Source of the DNA: Gammaproteobacteria bacterium
GTDB taxonomy: Bacteria; Pseudomonadota; Gammaproteobacteria; Pseudomonadales; Porticoccaceae
Assembly (NCBI GenBank): GCA_003235325.1
Contig: QJWQ01000092.1
Location: forward strand, 1-59,514
DNA: 59,514 nucleotides
Direction: 5' to 3'
Shown here: positions 29,926-38,951 of the stretch, one piece after another
Layout: every line of letters begins with the position of its first letter
Numbering within the stretch: position 1 is the stretch's first letter
Program-made: the position numbers and the translations under genes
Notes under the pieces: model-generated
What the model was told of the DNA's origin: nothing
The model's database searches: none
Seen by the model: the letters and a program-made list of their open reading frames with translations, nothing else

Positions 29926-30213
29926 ACCGCCCGTGCACCGGTGAACACCTATCCCTGCCTGCATCTTTGGGCAGGACGCTCTGGCCTGTTCGGACCAGGA
30001 ACCGGCAACGTCCCCGAGGCAAGCGGACCCGGTGCCCGGGGCTTTCCCGGAAAATGCCGACTACCGAATCGAACAGGATCTCGCAAGCCTGCCATTGCTT
30101 ATCCAGCCTGGGGGCGCGCTTATTTCTTCTCAAAATTACCTTTTTCGCCTTTCATGTTCTATAAATCAGTCTACGGGTATTTTTATCTCTCTGATTTTTT
30201 TCAAGTTATGATT
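29926..30213 (+). other. gene-free stretch before phasin promoter
   Basis: Nothing coding is convincing here. A short inverted repeat lies at 29954-29975 (CCTGCC, ten bases, GGCAGG) without a T-run, so it is only a weak terminator candidate for the radical SAM gene. From about 30120 the sequence becomes AT-rich and runs into the phasin promoter region, where it could act as an UP-like element. Confidence 0.4.
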
Positions 30214-30228
30214 TTGTGCATTGCACAA
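30214..30228 (+). promoter_or_regulatory. upstream operator palindrome (PhaR-like)
   Basis: A perfect 15-bp palindrome: TTGTGCA, T, TGCACAA. Its core TGC-N3-GCA matches the core described for PhaR operators (CTGC-N3-GCAG) in PHA-producing bacteria. A sister copy lies at 30275-30289 and the phasin promoter lies between them. Confidence 0.65.
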
Positions 30229-30236
30229 CGTGTTTC

Positions 30237-30265
30237 TTGACATATACTTCTCGGACCCGTAAAGT
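30237..30265 (+). promoter_or_regulatory. phasin promoter
   Basis: A consensus TTGACA at 30237-30242 is followed after 17 bases by TAAAGT at 30260-30265 (four of six). The start of transcription would fall near 30272, directly at the downstream palindrome, so a repressor bound there would block initiation. Confidence 0.7.
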
Positions 30266-30274
30266 GACACCCTG

Positions 30275-30289
30275 TTGTGCGTCGCACAA
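30275..30289 (+). promoter_or_regulatory. downstream operator palindrome (PhaR-like)
   Basis: A perfect 15-bp palindrome: TTGTGCG, T, CGCACAA. It differs from the copy at 30214-30228 only at the bases flanking the centre. The centres are 61 bp apart, which would allow looping by a dimer or tetramer across the promoter. Confidence 0.65.
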
Positions 30290-30320
30290 TACCAACTAAC
30301 CATAATACCGGAGAAACAAC

Positions 30321-30761
30321 ATGGCAACAGACTTCACCCCAGCCAAATTTCAGGAATATTTCGAAAAAGTCACCGAGGCCAACACCAAGGCCCTCGAGGC
30401 TCAAACCAAGTACTATGAAGGTTTGGTCAAGCGCAGTGGTTCCGTCATCGCTGAACTGGCTGACGCCCGCGTCTCCAGCCTGCAGGATCTTTCCGGCGCC
30501 AAAACCTTTACTGACGCCCTGGAAACCAATTCGTCCTTTGAGGAGGCCCTGCGCACCAAGCTCACCGCCCTCTATGAAGAAAACACCAAGGCTCTGGAAG
30601 ATCTTCAAGCTGAACTGAAGGAACTGTATTCCCTCGATAACGACCTTCTCGCCCAGGTACAACGGGTTTCAGAGGAAGTGGTGGCCTCAGCCAAGAAAGC
30701 CGCTGAAGATGCCGTTGCCGCCGCTCAGGAAGCTGCTGAAGCCTTTATGCCGAAGAAGTAG
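30321..30761 (+). CDS. phaP: phasin family protein
   Basis: Phasins coat polyhydroxyalkanoate granules. This 146-residue, almost wholly helical protein begins MATDFTPAKFQEYFEKV and has the amphipathic phasin segment EANTKALEAQTKYYEGLVKR. It ends in an Ala/Lys-rich helix (AKKAAEDAVAAAQEAAEAF) and the tail MPKK. GGAG precedes the ATG by six bases. Strong consensus -35, paired operators and a strong terminator mark it as a highly expressed, tightly controlled single gene, as expected of a granule coat protein. No phaC or phaR is in the window, so the polymer link rests on family and operator similarity. Confidence 0.85.
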   Translation: MATDFTPAKFQEYFEKVTEANTKALEAQTKYYEGLVKRSGSVIAELADARVSSLQDLSGAKTFTDALETNSSFEEALRTKLTALYEENTKALEDLQAELKELYSLDNDLLAQVQRVSEEVVASAKKAAEDAVAAAQEAAEAFMPKK

Positions 30762-30830
30762 TACGCGTAACGCGCGTGTTCAGTGTGTCTGTCATTCGCC
30801 GTGAACCGGCGACGGACACCGAAAAATCAG

Positions 30831-30862
30831 AAAAAGCATTGCTTCAGAGCAATGCTTTTTTT
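30831..30862 (+). terminator. intrinsic terminator of phasin gene
   Basis: A near-perfect 13-bp stem (AAAAAGCATTGCT and AGCAATGCTTTTT) with a TCAG tetraloop runs into seven Ts. The upstream A-run means it can also act on the minus strand, where it would end the exporter operon. A second hairpin, GTGTCTGTC with GACGGACAC enclosing GCCG/CGGC, lies just before it at about 30785-30820. Confidence 0.92.
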
Positions 30863-30941
30863 GTGTTCGAATCCGGGGTCTGCGGACGCAAACGACAGCA
30901 GGCAACTGAAATTCAGAAAAATTTTATTACAGTTAAAGTGC

Positions 30942-32138
30942 CTACTCGGCCCGCAGTGCATCAATGGGACTCAGGCGAGTGGCATTCAGGGCCGGCCTGA
31001 CGCCGGCAACCAACCCGATCAGCATCGATAGCAAGAGTGCTCCGAGGATGATGGCGGGTTCAAAGCCGATGGGCAGCCCGGGCACCAGCAGGCGCAGACA
31101 GACAAGGATGACGACAATCGCCAGCAATCCCGCCAGCCCGCCAATCAATCCCAGAACCACCGCTTCGCCCAGAAATAGATTGCGCACCTGGGCGCGGGTA
31201 CCGCCGAGCGCACGAATCAGGCCCACTTCACCGGTCCGTTCGGTGACAGTAATCATCAGAATGGTGGTGATACCGACACCGCCCACCAGCAGTGAGATGG
31301 CACCGAGGCCGGCACCGGCATACTTGAGAATCTGCAGGATGTTATCCATGGTTTTCAGCATCTGGTCCTGGGTGATCAGGGTGAAATCCTCGAAACCGTG
31401 GCGCTTTACCAGAAGGTCCCGAACCCGCCGACTCATGGTGGCCGCTGTACTGGACGGACTGTAGAAAATATCCACCTCCATCAGGCTTTCCCGGTTAAAC
31501 AGTTGCAAGCCCTTGATGGCCGGTATGTAGATCATGTCGTCCAGGTCGGTGCCGAGAAAATCCCCCTTGGAATGCATCACCCCGACGACTCGAAACCGGT
31601 TGCCACCGACATGGACGAACTGGCCGAGAGGATTGTTATTGCCAAACAGTTCAGCTTTCAGGGTACTGCCGAGCACCGCGAAGGCCCGGGCACGGTTCAG
31701 GTCTTCCGCCGGCAGGAAGGTCCCCTGGGCCACGTCCAGGCCCCAGGCCTTGTCGGCTCTGGGACCGACACCGGCAACATTGGTATAGCGATTGCGCCCG
31801 ACGGCCCGAACCTGGGCGGTACCCATCACCACCGGCACCACTTCCTCGACCCCGGAAAGTCGGGTCAGGGCCTCGGCGTCTTCGAGGGTCATTGGTCTGG
31901 TGGTGTTGAGGATGCCACTCATGCCGAATGTCTCGGTCTTGCCCGGGGTCACCGCAATGATATGGCTGCCAAACTGGGTGAATTCCTCGAGCACATACAG
32001 CCTCAAGCCCTCACCCAGGGAACTGAGCAGGACCATGGCGGCGATACCGATGGCAAAGCCGATAATTGTCAAAAGGGTTCGCACCCGTTGCACCCAGAGC
32101 GCCCGGATTACCCAGAACAGCCCGTCACCGATTCTCAC
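30942..32138 (-). CDS. MacB-like ABC transporter permease (second copy)
   Basis: This FtsX/MacB-type permease has 398 residues. The N-terminal transmembrane helix (VRTLLTIIGFAIGIAAMVLLSSLG) is followed by a MacB_PCD periplasmic domain of about 200 residues (ALTRLSGVEEVVPVV, RFRVVGVMHSKG, DDMIYIPAIKGLQLF). Three more helices in the FtsX core follow, with TERTGEVGLIRALGGTRAQV and RLSPIDALRAE at the end. It starts at GTG 32138, overlapping the first permease stop in GTGA. The two permeases share the plan but are clearly diverged, so they probably form a heterodimer. Last gene of the four-gene exporter operon. Confidence 0.9.
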   Translation of the reverse strand: MRIGDGLFWVIRALWVQRVRTLLTIIGFAIGIAAMVLLSSLGEGLRLYVLEEFTQFGSHIIAVTPGKTETFGMSGILNTTRPMTLEDAEALTRLSGVEEVVPVVMGTAQVRAVGRNRYTNVAGVGPRADKAWGLDVAQGTFLPAEDLNRARAFAVLGSTLKAELFGNNNPLGQFVHVGGNRFRVVGVMHSKGDFLGTDLDDMIYIPAIKGLQLFNRESLMEVDIFYSPSSTAATMSRRVRDLLVKRHGFEDFTLITQDQMLKTMDNILQILKYAGAGLGAISLLVGGVGITTILMITVTERTGEVGLIRALGGTRAQVRNLFLGEAVVLGLIGGLAGLLAIVVILVCLRLLVPGLPIGFEPAIILGALLLSMLIGLVAGVRPALNATRLSPIDALRAE

Positions 32139-33346
32139 CCGACAACTCCGCGCATGGCAAGGACCGGATCGAGGGCGGCGGCACGTTTGGCCGGCAACCA
32201 GGAAAAAAACAGCCCCGACAGCAAGGCGGTGATGACTGCTGCCGGTATTGCCCAGAGGGGCGGCGCCAGGGGAAAGTCGGGCCAGATCGTGGCCAGAAGG
32301 GACACAACCAGCAAGGCGAAGGCAATGCCCAACAAGGACCCCAGTGATACCAGGAGCAGGGATTCACCGAGGAACAGTGTTCTGACCTGGCGTCCGGAGG
32401 CGCCCAGAGCCTTTAGCAAGCCGATCTCCTGACGGCGCTGGGTGACGGAAATCAGGCTGATGTTCATGATCAAAATGCCGGCCACCAGCAAGCTGATGGC
32501 GGCGATGGCGCCAATGGCCAGTGTCAGGGTTGTCAGAATGTTGTTGAAGGCGGCGATAATGGAATCCTGGCTGACAATGGTGATGTCATCTTCACCCTCA
32601 TGGCGATCGCGGATCACAGCTCGCAAATGGTCCTGGGTTTCCGTCTCGCTGGCGCCCTCACGCAGTTCCAGCATCAGGCGAAACAGTCCCTGGGTATTGA
32701 ACAGTTGCTCGGCAGTGCGCACCGGAATGATGACCAGGTCCCGCATATCCAGCCCCAGTGATTCACCGCGCTCCCCCAGTACGCCAATCACCCGCATGCG
32801 ACGATCGCCAATACGCACCCATTCACCCACGGCGGAGCGATTGCCGAACAGCTCGTTTTTCAGTTTTGCGCCCAGTACGCAGATAGCCATGGCTTCGAAA
32901 TCGGCCCGTGCCGGCAGAATTGCGCCGGCGCCGACGGTCAGTTGTCGAACCTCAAAAAAACCCCGGGTAGTGCCGATGGTAATGACTTCCCGGTCGCGGC
33001 TATCCCGGGCAACCAGAGCGGTGCCGGCGATGATCGGTGCAATTTGCCTTATATCCCTTACCCGGCCGAGAGCCAGGGCATCCTCCAGCGTCAGGTCCCG
33101 GGGCGCGGTGCCGTAAACAGGAGGGCCACCACCGGTTGTTTCCTTGCGCCCGGGAAAAACAATCAGCAGGCGATTGCCCAGACTGGAAAATTCCCGGTCG
33201 ATATAGCGTCGGGCGCCCTCCCCCAGGCTGGTGAGCATGATCACCGAGGCGACGCCAATGGCGACCGCCACCAGCATCAAAACAGTGCGAACCCGGTGGC
33301 CATGGAACAATTGCCAGTTAAAGTGAATCTGGTCAGTGAGGCGCAC
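32135..33346 (-). CDS. MacB-like ABC transporter permease (first copy)
   Basis: This FtsX/MacB-type permease has 403 residues from GTG 33346. The start is chosen because GGGGGGGAA lies five bases before it; the frame continues upstream over the end of the ATPase gene. Helix 1 contains VRTVLMLVAVAIGVASVIMLTSLG, the periplasmic domain has RDIRQIAPIIAGTALVAR and RRMRVIGVLGERG, and the C-terminal core has TQRRQEIGLLKALGASGRQVRTLFLG. It partners the second permease and the separate ATPase. In E. coli MacB the ATPase and permease are one chain. Confidence 0.9.
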   Translation of the reverse strand: MRLTDQIHFNWQLFHGHRVRTVLMLVAVAIGVASVIMLTSLGEGARRYIDREFSSLGNRLLIVFPGRKETTGGGPPVYGTAPRDLTLEDALALGRVRDIRQIAPIIAGTALVARDSRDREVITIGTTRGFFEVRQLTVGAGAILPARADFEAMAICVLGAKLKNELFGNRSAVGEWVRIGDRRMRVIGVLGERGESLGLDMRDLVIIPVRTAEQLFNTQGLFRLMLELREGASETETQDHLRAVIRDRHEGEDDITIVSQDSIIAAFNNILTTLTLAIGAIAAISLLVAGILIMNISLISVTQRRQEIGLLKALGASGRQVRTLFLGESLLLVSLGSLLGIAFALLVVSLLATIWPDFPLAPPLWAIPAAVITALLSGLFFSWLPAKRAAALDPVLAMRGVVG

Positions 33347-34139
33347 CGGATTCCCCCCCGGTAGCCTTGCCACTATTGGCATTCGGGCCGGCATCGCTTT
33401 GAGCGGAAGAAGAGAGATCTGCTACCGGACTTGCGGATCTTTCTCCGGTTGCCCCGGCCACACCATCGCCGGCGATATCCTCGACGATTACACCGTCGAC
33501 CATGCGCAGGCGGCGTCCGGCCCGGCGCCCTATATTGATATCGTGTGTGACCACCAGAAGGGTAATGCCTTCCCGGTTGAGTTGCTCGATTACGCCGATC
33601 ACATCCTGACCGGCCGCCTGGTCGAGGTTGCCGGTGGGTTCATCGGCGAGCAAGAGTCGGGGTTTCATCACCAGTGCCCTGGCAATCGCCACGCGCTGCA
33701 GCTGGCCCCCGGATAGCTGGCCGGGACGGTGGCCGGCCCGCTCCGCCAGTCCCACCTGGGCCAGTACCGCAGTGGCTGTCTGACGACGCTCCCTGGGATT
33801 GACGCCGGCCAGCATCATCGGCAACTCGATATTTTCCAGTGCGGTCAGACGATTGATAAGCTGGAAAGACTGAAATATAAAGCCGATATTTTCGCCCCGT
33901 AGCCGCGCTCTCTCCTCTTCCTTTAGCGTTTCCGTGGCCAGGCCATTGAGCCGGTAGCTACCGCTGTCCGGTCGGTCCAGCAAGCCGAGCATATTGAGCA
34001 GGGTTGACTTGCCAGAACCGGATGGCCCCATGACCGAAATATATTCACCCGGGGCCACCGACAGGTCGACCTGACACAGAGCGCGAACCGGTTGCCCCCC
34101 CATGGTGTAGGTCTTGGTGACCCCCTGCAGTTCAATCAT
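33333..34139 (-). CDS. MacB-like ABC transporter ATP-binding protein
   Basis: This ABC ATPase of the LolD/MacB subgroup has 268 residues from ATG 34139 ([18 protein letters not shown]). Walker A is [12 protein letters not shown], the Q-loop [19 protein letters not shown], the signature [16 protein letters not shown] and Walker [13 protein letters not shown], followed by [14 protein letters not shown]. The last 50 residues are a low-complexity Ser/Ala/Gly tail not seen in LolD. The start overlaps the adaptor stop by eight bases (ATGATTGA on the minus strand). It would power the two FtsX-type permeases for export of a peptide, antibiotic or lipid; the substrate is unknown. Confidence 0.93.
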   Translation of the reverse strand: MIELQGVTKTYTMGGQPVRALCQVDLSVAPGEYISVMGPSGSGKSTLLNMLGLLDRPDSGSYRLNGLATETLKEEERARLRGENIGFIFQSFQLINRLTALENIELPMMLAGVNPRERRQTATAVLAQVGLAERAGHRPGQLSGGQLQRVAIARALVMKPRLLLADEPTGNLDQAAGQDVIGVIEQLNREGITLLVVTHDINIGRRAGRRLRMVDGVIVEDIAGDGVAGATGERSASPVADLSSSAQSDAGPNANSGKATGGESGAPH

Positions 34140-35277
34140 CGCCGGTCCCGGCAGTGGCGACTGCGGCCCGGGCCCCGGGCAGGACACCGCTGTCGCCGAT
34201 ATTGCCGACGATCAGATCGCCATTATTCAGGCCATCCAGCACTTCGGTATAGCGCCAGTTGGACAAGCCCCTGCTGATCGATCGTTTGCGCAGGTAACCG
34301 TCTTCGAGAACAAGCACATAGCTATCCTCGATCACCAGTTCCGATGGCACTCGCAGTGTCTCCGGACGCGTCTCCAAAATGATTTCCATATCGGCGCTGT
34401 AACCGGCCAGCAGTTTGAGTTGATCCGGCAGCGAATCGAAATCCGCTTCCACGTCGACTGTTCTGGCCTGTTTTTCATAGTCGAGGACATAGGGGGCAAT
34501 GCGCCTGACAGTGGCGGCAAAGTCCTGATCCCGAAAGGCGTCCATGGTAATTCTGACCGGCATGCCGGATTGAATTTCGGAGGCATCAACCTCATCGATG
34601 GGAGCGGTAACGTAGTGGCAGTCGTCGGTGAGCAGGTCGATGGCTGGAGGCGTGGCCACGCCGGGAGGAGACGGCGTCGAGTACTCTCCAACTTCCCCCG
34701 ACACCTCGGCAACCACGCCGGCAAAGGGCGCCCGCAGTTCAGTCTGTTCCAGCGCGGCCCGGGCCACGTCCACGGCAGCGGCAGCCTGGAGGTCTCTGGC
34801 TCTTGCGGCGTCGCAGGCAGAACGGCTGGCGTCGGCCTTGGACCTGGCCAGATCGGCGGATTCGGCGGACACCAGTCGCTGCTCCGCCAGGTGCGTCAGC
34901 CGCCTGGCCTCACGACTATCTGAATCGGCGGCAATACAGAGGCTTTCCCGTTCCTTGGCAATTGACGCCTGGGAAGAGATAACTTCCTGAAGCCGGGCAG
35001 CCCTGTCCAGGTTCCAGAGACTGATCAACAGTTGACCGCGCTGCACCCGGTCGCCTTCCTTGACGGACAACTTGTCAATCTGGCCACCGATAGCCAGGGA
35101 CAGGCGCGAGCGGGCGCAGGCCTCGACAGTACCGGCACGGGTATTGGCAACGGTTTTTTCCACCAGCCCTGTTTCGGCGGCGACCAGTGTCACTTGCACT
35201 ATCTCCGGTCGAGACAAATACCAGTAACCCAGCACCAGAATCGCCAATGCCAACCCGCCCACCAACCAACGCTTCAC
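34132..35277 (-). CDS. HlyD/MacA family periplasmic adaptor
   Basis: This membrane-fusion protein of 381 residues links an inner-membrane ABC pump to an outer-membrane channel. It begins with a signal anchor (WLVGGLALAILVLGYWYLS). The lipoyl half-motif GGQIDKLSVKEGDRVQRGQLLISL is followed by a long alpha-hairpin of about residues 85-170, rich in Ala and Arg. The second lipoyl half is LEQTELRAPFAGVVAEVSGEVGEY, and beta-barrel segments follow. It is the first gene of the operon, starting at GTG 35277 after GGGAG. A TolC-like partner is not encoded nearby. Confidence 0.9.
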   Translation of the reverse strand: MKRWLVGGLALAILVLGYWYLSRPEIVQVTLVAAETGLVEKTVANTRAGTVEACARSRLSLAIGGQIDKLSVKEGDRVQRGQLLISLWNLDRAARLQEVISSQASIAKERESLCIAADSDSREARRLTHLAEQRLVSAESADLARSKADASRSACDAARARDLQAAAAVDVARAALEQTELRAPFAGVVAEVSGEVGEYSTPSPPGVATPPAIDLLTDDCHYVTAPIDEVDASEIQSGMPVRITMDAFRDQDFAATVRRIAPYVLDYEKQARTVDVEADFDSLPDQLKLLAGYSADMEIILETRPETLRVPSELVIEDSYVLVLEDGYLRKRSISRGLSNWRYTEVLDGLNNGDLIVGNIGDSGVLPGARAAVATAGTGDD

Positions 35278-35497
35278 GGTCGTTCTCCCAGCAGCTCCAA
35301 TGGTTGAAGACTACAACATCGTCGAGGCTTTGACCCCTGATATAGAGCAAACATCGGGATTTTAAAGGGAATTAAGGCCTGGAAACCCCTGTCTCTGACT
35401 GGCGCTCTATTTCGGGATTGATTTAGAGGCCTCGAAAAACCGGCGTCTGGGTTGGCACCGATTCAGAAACACGTTCCCATTGGATTGACCTGGCCGG

Positions 35498-36667
35498 TCA
35501 GCCGCCCACCAGGCTGATCATGACGCCGGCCGCCACTGCCGAACCGATAACACCGGCAACATTGGGGCCCATGGCATGCATCAAAAGAAAGTTGTGAGGG
35601 TTGGCTTCGAGGCCGAGCTTGTTGGATACCCGGGCGGCCATGGGCACCGCGGAGACACCGGCGGAACCGATGAGAGGATTGATCGGGTGCCTGGAAAAGC
35701 GGTTGAGCAGTTTGGCCATCAGTACCCCGGCGGCAGTGCCGATACAGAAGGCGATCATGCCCAGGGTGAGAATGCCCAGGGTTTCGGCATTGAGGAATTT
35801 CTCGGCGCTCATCTTCGACCCGACCCCCAGACCCAGAAAGATAGTGACCGAATTGATCAACGCATTTTGGGTGGTGTCGCTCAATCGCTCGACAACGCCG
35901 CACTCTCGCATCAGATTGCCGAAACAGAACATGCCAAGCAGGGGCGCGGCGCTGGGCAATAAAAGCGCCACCAGGGTGAGCAGGATCAGAGGGAAGACAA
36001 CCTTTTCCAGTTTGTATACCGGCCGCAGTTGCTCCATCTTGATTTGCCGTTCCGCCGGTGTCGTCAGCGCTCGCATAATCGGCGGCTGAATGATGGGCAC
36101 CAGGGCCATGTAGGAATAGGCGGCAACAGCAATGGCCCCCAGCAGGTCCGGTGACAGTTTGCTGGTGACAAAAATCGCAGTGGGACCGTCGGCGCCGCCG
36201 ATAATACCGATAGCGGCAGCATCACGGATATCAAAATCGAGAATTCCTGATGCCCCGAGTCCAGCGGCGCCAAGGACCGTGGCAAAAATGCCAAACTGGG
36301 CGGCGGCACCGAGAAACAGAGTACGGGGATTGGCAAGGAGTGGGCCAAAGTCGGTCATGGCTCCCACGCCCATGAAAATCAACAGGGGAAACAGTCCGGT
36401 TTCGATTCCCGCGTGATAAATGTAATAGAGTAATCCTCCCGGACTCTCCAGGTGGCCAAGGGAGTCAAAGACCGGAGCCGCCTCGAAACCGGCGCCGGGC
36501 ATGTTGACCAGCAAGGTACCAAAGCCTATGGGCACCAGCAATAGCGGTTCAAATCCCCTGCGAATTGCCAGGTACAGAAGCACCAGGCCAACGGCCATCA
36601 TCAGCAGTTGACCCAGAGTGATCTGGGCAAGTCCGGAATCGAACCAGAGGCCGAGAAAATTATTCAT
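35498..36667 (-). CDS. oadB: sodium-translocating decarboxylase, beta subunit
   Basis: This membrane subunit couples decarboxylation of carboxybiotin to Na+ export. Its 389 residues are largely hydrophobic, with about nine helices. The conserved [27 protein letters not shown] region holds the aspartate needed for Na+ transport. Other landmarks are [37 protein letters not shown] and the C-terminal [19 protein letters not shown]. It follows oadA by 15 bases with GGAG before its ATG. Gene order gamma-alpha-beta matches oxaloacetate decarboxylase operons. Which acid is used (oxaloacetate or methylmalonyl-CoA) depends on the alpha subunit, which is of oxaloacetate type. Confidence 0.95.
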   Translation of the reverse strand: MNNFLGLWFDSGLAQITLGQLLMMAVGLVLLYLAIRRGFEPLLLVPIGFGTLLVNMPGAGFEAAPVFDSLGHLESPGGLLYYIYHAGIETGLFPLLIFMGVGAMTDFGPLLANPRTLFLGAAAQFGIFATVLGAAGLGASGILDFDIRDAAAIGIIGGADGPTAIFVTSKLSPDLLGAIAVAAYSYMALVPIIQPPIMRALTTPAERQIKMEQLRPVYKLEKVVFPLILLTLVALLLPSAAPLLGMFCFGNLMRECGVVERLSDTTQNALINSVTIFLGLGVGSKMSAEKFLNAETLGILTLGMIAFCIGTAAGVLMAKLLNRFSRHPINPLIGSAGVSAVPMAARVSNKLGLEANPHNFLLMHAMGPNVAGVIGSAVAAGVMISLVGG

Positions 36668-36682
36668 GATCGGTCTCCGGAA

Positions 36683-38476
36683 TCAGGCGATGGAAATCAG
36701 GGGGTCACCGACGGCAACCTTGTCGCCGACCTTGACATGAATCTCGGAGACAACACCTTCGCGGCTGGCGCTAATTGCGGTTTCCATTTTCATGGCCTCG
36801 AGAATGACCACATTCTCCCCCTCCCGCACCTTCTGGCCAGGTTTGACCAGTATTTTGAAAATAATACCGGAGAGAGGTGAGACCAGTGGTTCACCGCCGG
36901 CAGGCACCCCGGTCGTGGTTGCGGCATCGGCACGGCCACCGGCCATATCATCAACCGGCACAATTCCCGAGATATCTCCGCCGCTGGCAACTGTGACCAC
37001 ATACTTTTTCCCTTCCACGGTCACGGTATAGACTTCTTCGGTAGCGGCAGTGCCGGCTTTCGGAGGTTCGCTGCCATCGGGTGCCGGTTCAAAGGCGGCG
37101 GCATCCCCCCGATTTTTCAAAAATTTCAACCCGGCCTGGGGAAACAGGGCATAGGTCAGGACATCATCGATCCGGCCATCACCCCCGGTCAAATTGATAT
37201 CCTGTTCTGCAGCCTTTCCTTCCAGTTCCACCGTCAGCCTGTCAAGTTCCGGTGCCAGCAGGTCTGCGGGACGACAGGTAATCGGAGCCACTCCGTCCAG
37301 TACACGTTCTCTCAGTTCGACATTGACCGGCGCCGGCGTCTCGCCATATTCACCCTTGAGCACTGCCGCCGTTTCCTTGGATACGGTTTTATAGCGCTCG
37401 CCAGTCATGACATTCAGCACAGCCTGGGTACCGACAATCTGGGACGTGGGAGTTACCAGAGGCAAATAACCAAGATCCTTACGCACCTGCGGAATCTCCT
37501 CAAGTACCTGATCCAGCTTATCGGTGGCGCCCTGCTCCCTTAACTGGTTTTCCATGTTGGTCAGCATGCCGCCCGGCACCTGGGCCACCAGGATGCGGGA
37601 GTCTATTCCCCGAAGGGCGCCTTCAAATTTGGCATATTTCTTCCGCACTTCACGGAAATAGGCGGCAATTTCTTCCAGCAGATAGATATCGAGACCGGTA
37701 TCCCGATCAGTACCCTCCAGAATGGCCACCAGGGACTCTGTCGGTGAATGGCCGTAGGTCATGGACATGGACGAAATGGCGGTATCCACATTATCTATGC
37801 CGGCCTCGATACACTTGAGATAGGTTGCGGTGGACAGGCCGGTGGTGGCATGACATTGCATGTGCACCGGTATCGACAAGGTTGCCTTCAACCTGGAAAC
37901 CAGTTCGTAACCCTCGTAGGGGCGCAACAGGCCAGCCATGTCCTTGATACAGACGGAATCAGCGCCCAGGTCCTCGAGTCGGCGACCCAGATCAACCCAC
38001 AGATCAATGGTGTGTACCGGGCTGACGGTGTAGGAAATGGTGCCCTGGGCGTGCTTGCCCTGCTTTTTGACAGCATTGAGGGCCGTTCGCAGGTTGCGCA
38101 CATCGTTCATGGCATCAAAGACACGAAACACATCGACGCCGTTTACGGCTGCCCGCTCGACAAATTTTTCAACCACATCGTCGGCATAGTGACGGTAGCC
38201 AAGAATGTTCTGGCCTCGAAACAGCATCTGCTGGGGTGTTTTCGGCATCGCCTTTTTCAATTCGCGAATCCGATCCCAGGGATCTTCACCCAGAAAGCGA
38301 ATACAGGCGTCAAACGTGGCGCCGCCCCAGGTTTCCAGGGACCAGTAGCCCACCTGATCGAGTTTTTCGGCGATAGGCAGCATGTCGTCGATGCGCATGC
38401 GAGTGGCAAACAGTGACTGGTGGGCATCTCTCAATACGACATCTGTGATGCCCAGAGGGTTTCTCTGTTCAGACAT
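36683..38476 (-). CDS. oadA: oxaloacetate decarboxylase, alpha subunit (biotin protein)
   Basis: This carboxyltransferase plus biotin carrier has 597 residues. The N-terminal TIM barrel has [18 protein letters not shown] (metal and substrate site), [43 protein letters not shown] and the metal ligands in [10 protein letters not shown]. After an Ala/Pro-rich linker, the C-terminal 70 residues are a biotinyl domain with EAMKMETAI, whose lysine carries biotin. It is soluble and binds the membrane subunits through OadG. It could also be read as pyruvate carboxylase subunit B, but the flanking oadG and oadB settle the call. Confidence 0.96.
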   Translation of the reverse strand: MSEQRNPLGITDVVLRDAHQSLFATRMRIDDMLPIAEKLDQVGYWSLETWGGATFDACIRFLGEDPWDRIRELKKAMPKTPQQMLFRGQNILGYRHYADDVVEKFVERAAVNGVDVFRVFDAMNDVRNLRTALNAVKKQGKHAQGTISYTVSPVHTIDLWVDLGRRLEDLGADSVCIKDMAGLLRPYEGYELVSRLKATLSIPVHMQCHATTGLSTATYLKCIEAGIDNVDTAISSMSMTYGHSPTESLVAILEGTDRDTGLDIYLLEEIAAYFREVRKKYAKFEGALRGIDSRILVAQVPGGMLTNMENQLREQGATDKLDQVLEEIPQVRKDLGYLPLVTPTSQIVGTQAVLNVMTGERYKTVSKETAAVLKGEYGETPAPVNVELRERVLDGVAPITCRPADLLAPELDRLTVELEGKAAEQDINLTGGDGRIDDVLTYALFPQAGLKFLKNRGDAAAFEPAPDGSEPPKAGTAATEEVYTVTVEGKKYVVTVASGGDISGIVPVDDMAGGRADAATTTGVPAGGEPLVSPLSGIIFKILVKPGQKVREGENVVILEAMKMETAISASREGVVSEIHVKVGDKVAVGDPLISIA

Positions 38477-38529
38477 TCAAGGGCTCCCCTAAAATCGGTT
38501 AAGTGCTGTAGGTTCTGTTCAGAGAGCCT

Positions 38530-38772
38530 CTAGTGACGATGTCGATGCCTGTCGATAGCTGTCTGGATAGCCTTCAGGATATCCGGAGGCACCGGGGTTT
38601 TGGCAGGTACCTCTCGGCTGGGTATCCGGGGTGGCTCGTCCACAGGGAAAAACCGTTGTACCAGAGACGAAGTGGCGGCGGTGGCAAAGACCAGCAGGGT
38701 GAGAAAGACGAAGACAGTGCCCATGCCGTACAACATGAGGTCCATTCCACCTTGCATCAGGGTCGACTGCAT
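38530..38772 (-). CDS. oadG: oxaloacetate decarboxylase, gamma subunit
   Basis: This small membrane subunit of 80 residues assembles the decarboxylase and binds zinc. A single transmembrane helix (LMLYGMGTVFVFLTLLVFATAATSS is its region, quoted once) is followed by a proline-rich stretch and a His/Arg tail ending HRHRH, which fits the metal-binding role described for this subunit. The ATG at 38772 is chosen because AGGAG lies seven bases before it; a TTG 15 bases upstream is poorer. A TACAAT on the minus strand at 38837-38832 may be the operon -10. Confidence 0.9.
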   Translation of the reverse strand: MQSTLMQGGMDLMLYGMGTVFVFLTLLVFATAATSSLVQRFFPVDEPPRIPSREVPAKTPVPPDILKAIQTAIDRHRHRH

Positions 38773-38881
38773 ACCTGTCTCCTGCAATTCAATAATGGCC
38801 GTTCGCGATTGTTCGGATCGGGCAAAAAGTCATTGTACACCAAGAAATTTGGCCGCAGTAACCGCAAGAGGCCTGATTCTG

Positions 38882-38909
38882 TTGCAATCGTTGATGTTGT
38901 CTCTACAAT
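38882..38909 (+). promoter_or_regulatory. candidate argS promoter
   Basis: TTGCAA at 38882-38887 and TACAAT at 38904-38909 are separated by 16 bases, with four and five consensus matches. It lies about 40 bases before the argS ATG, in the divergent region shared with oadG. Confidence 0.55.
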
Positions 38910-38951
38910 CCTCGGCCCGGTGTTTTGCAGATAATCTGGATAGTAACCACC

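Noticed and set aside
29954-29975. Terminator after the radical SAM gene
   Set aside because: The 6-bp stem has a ten-base loop and no T-run on either side.
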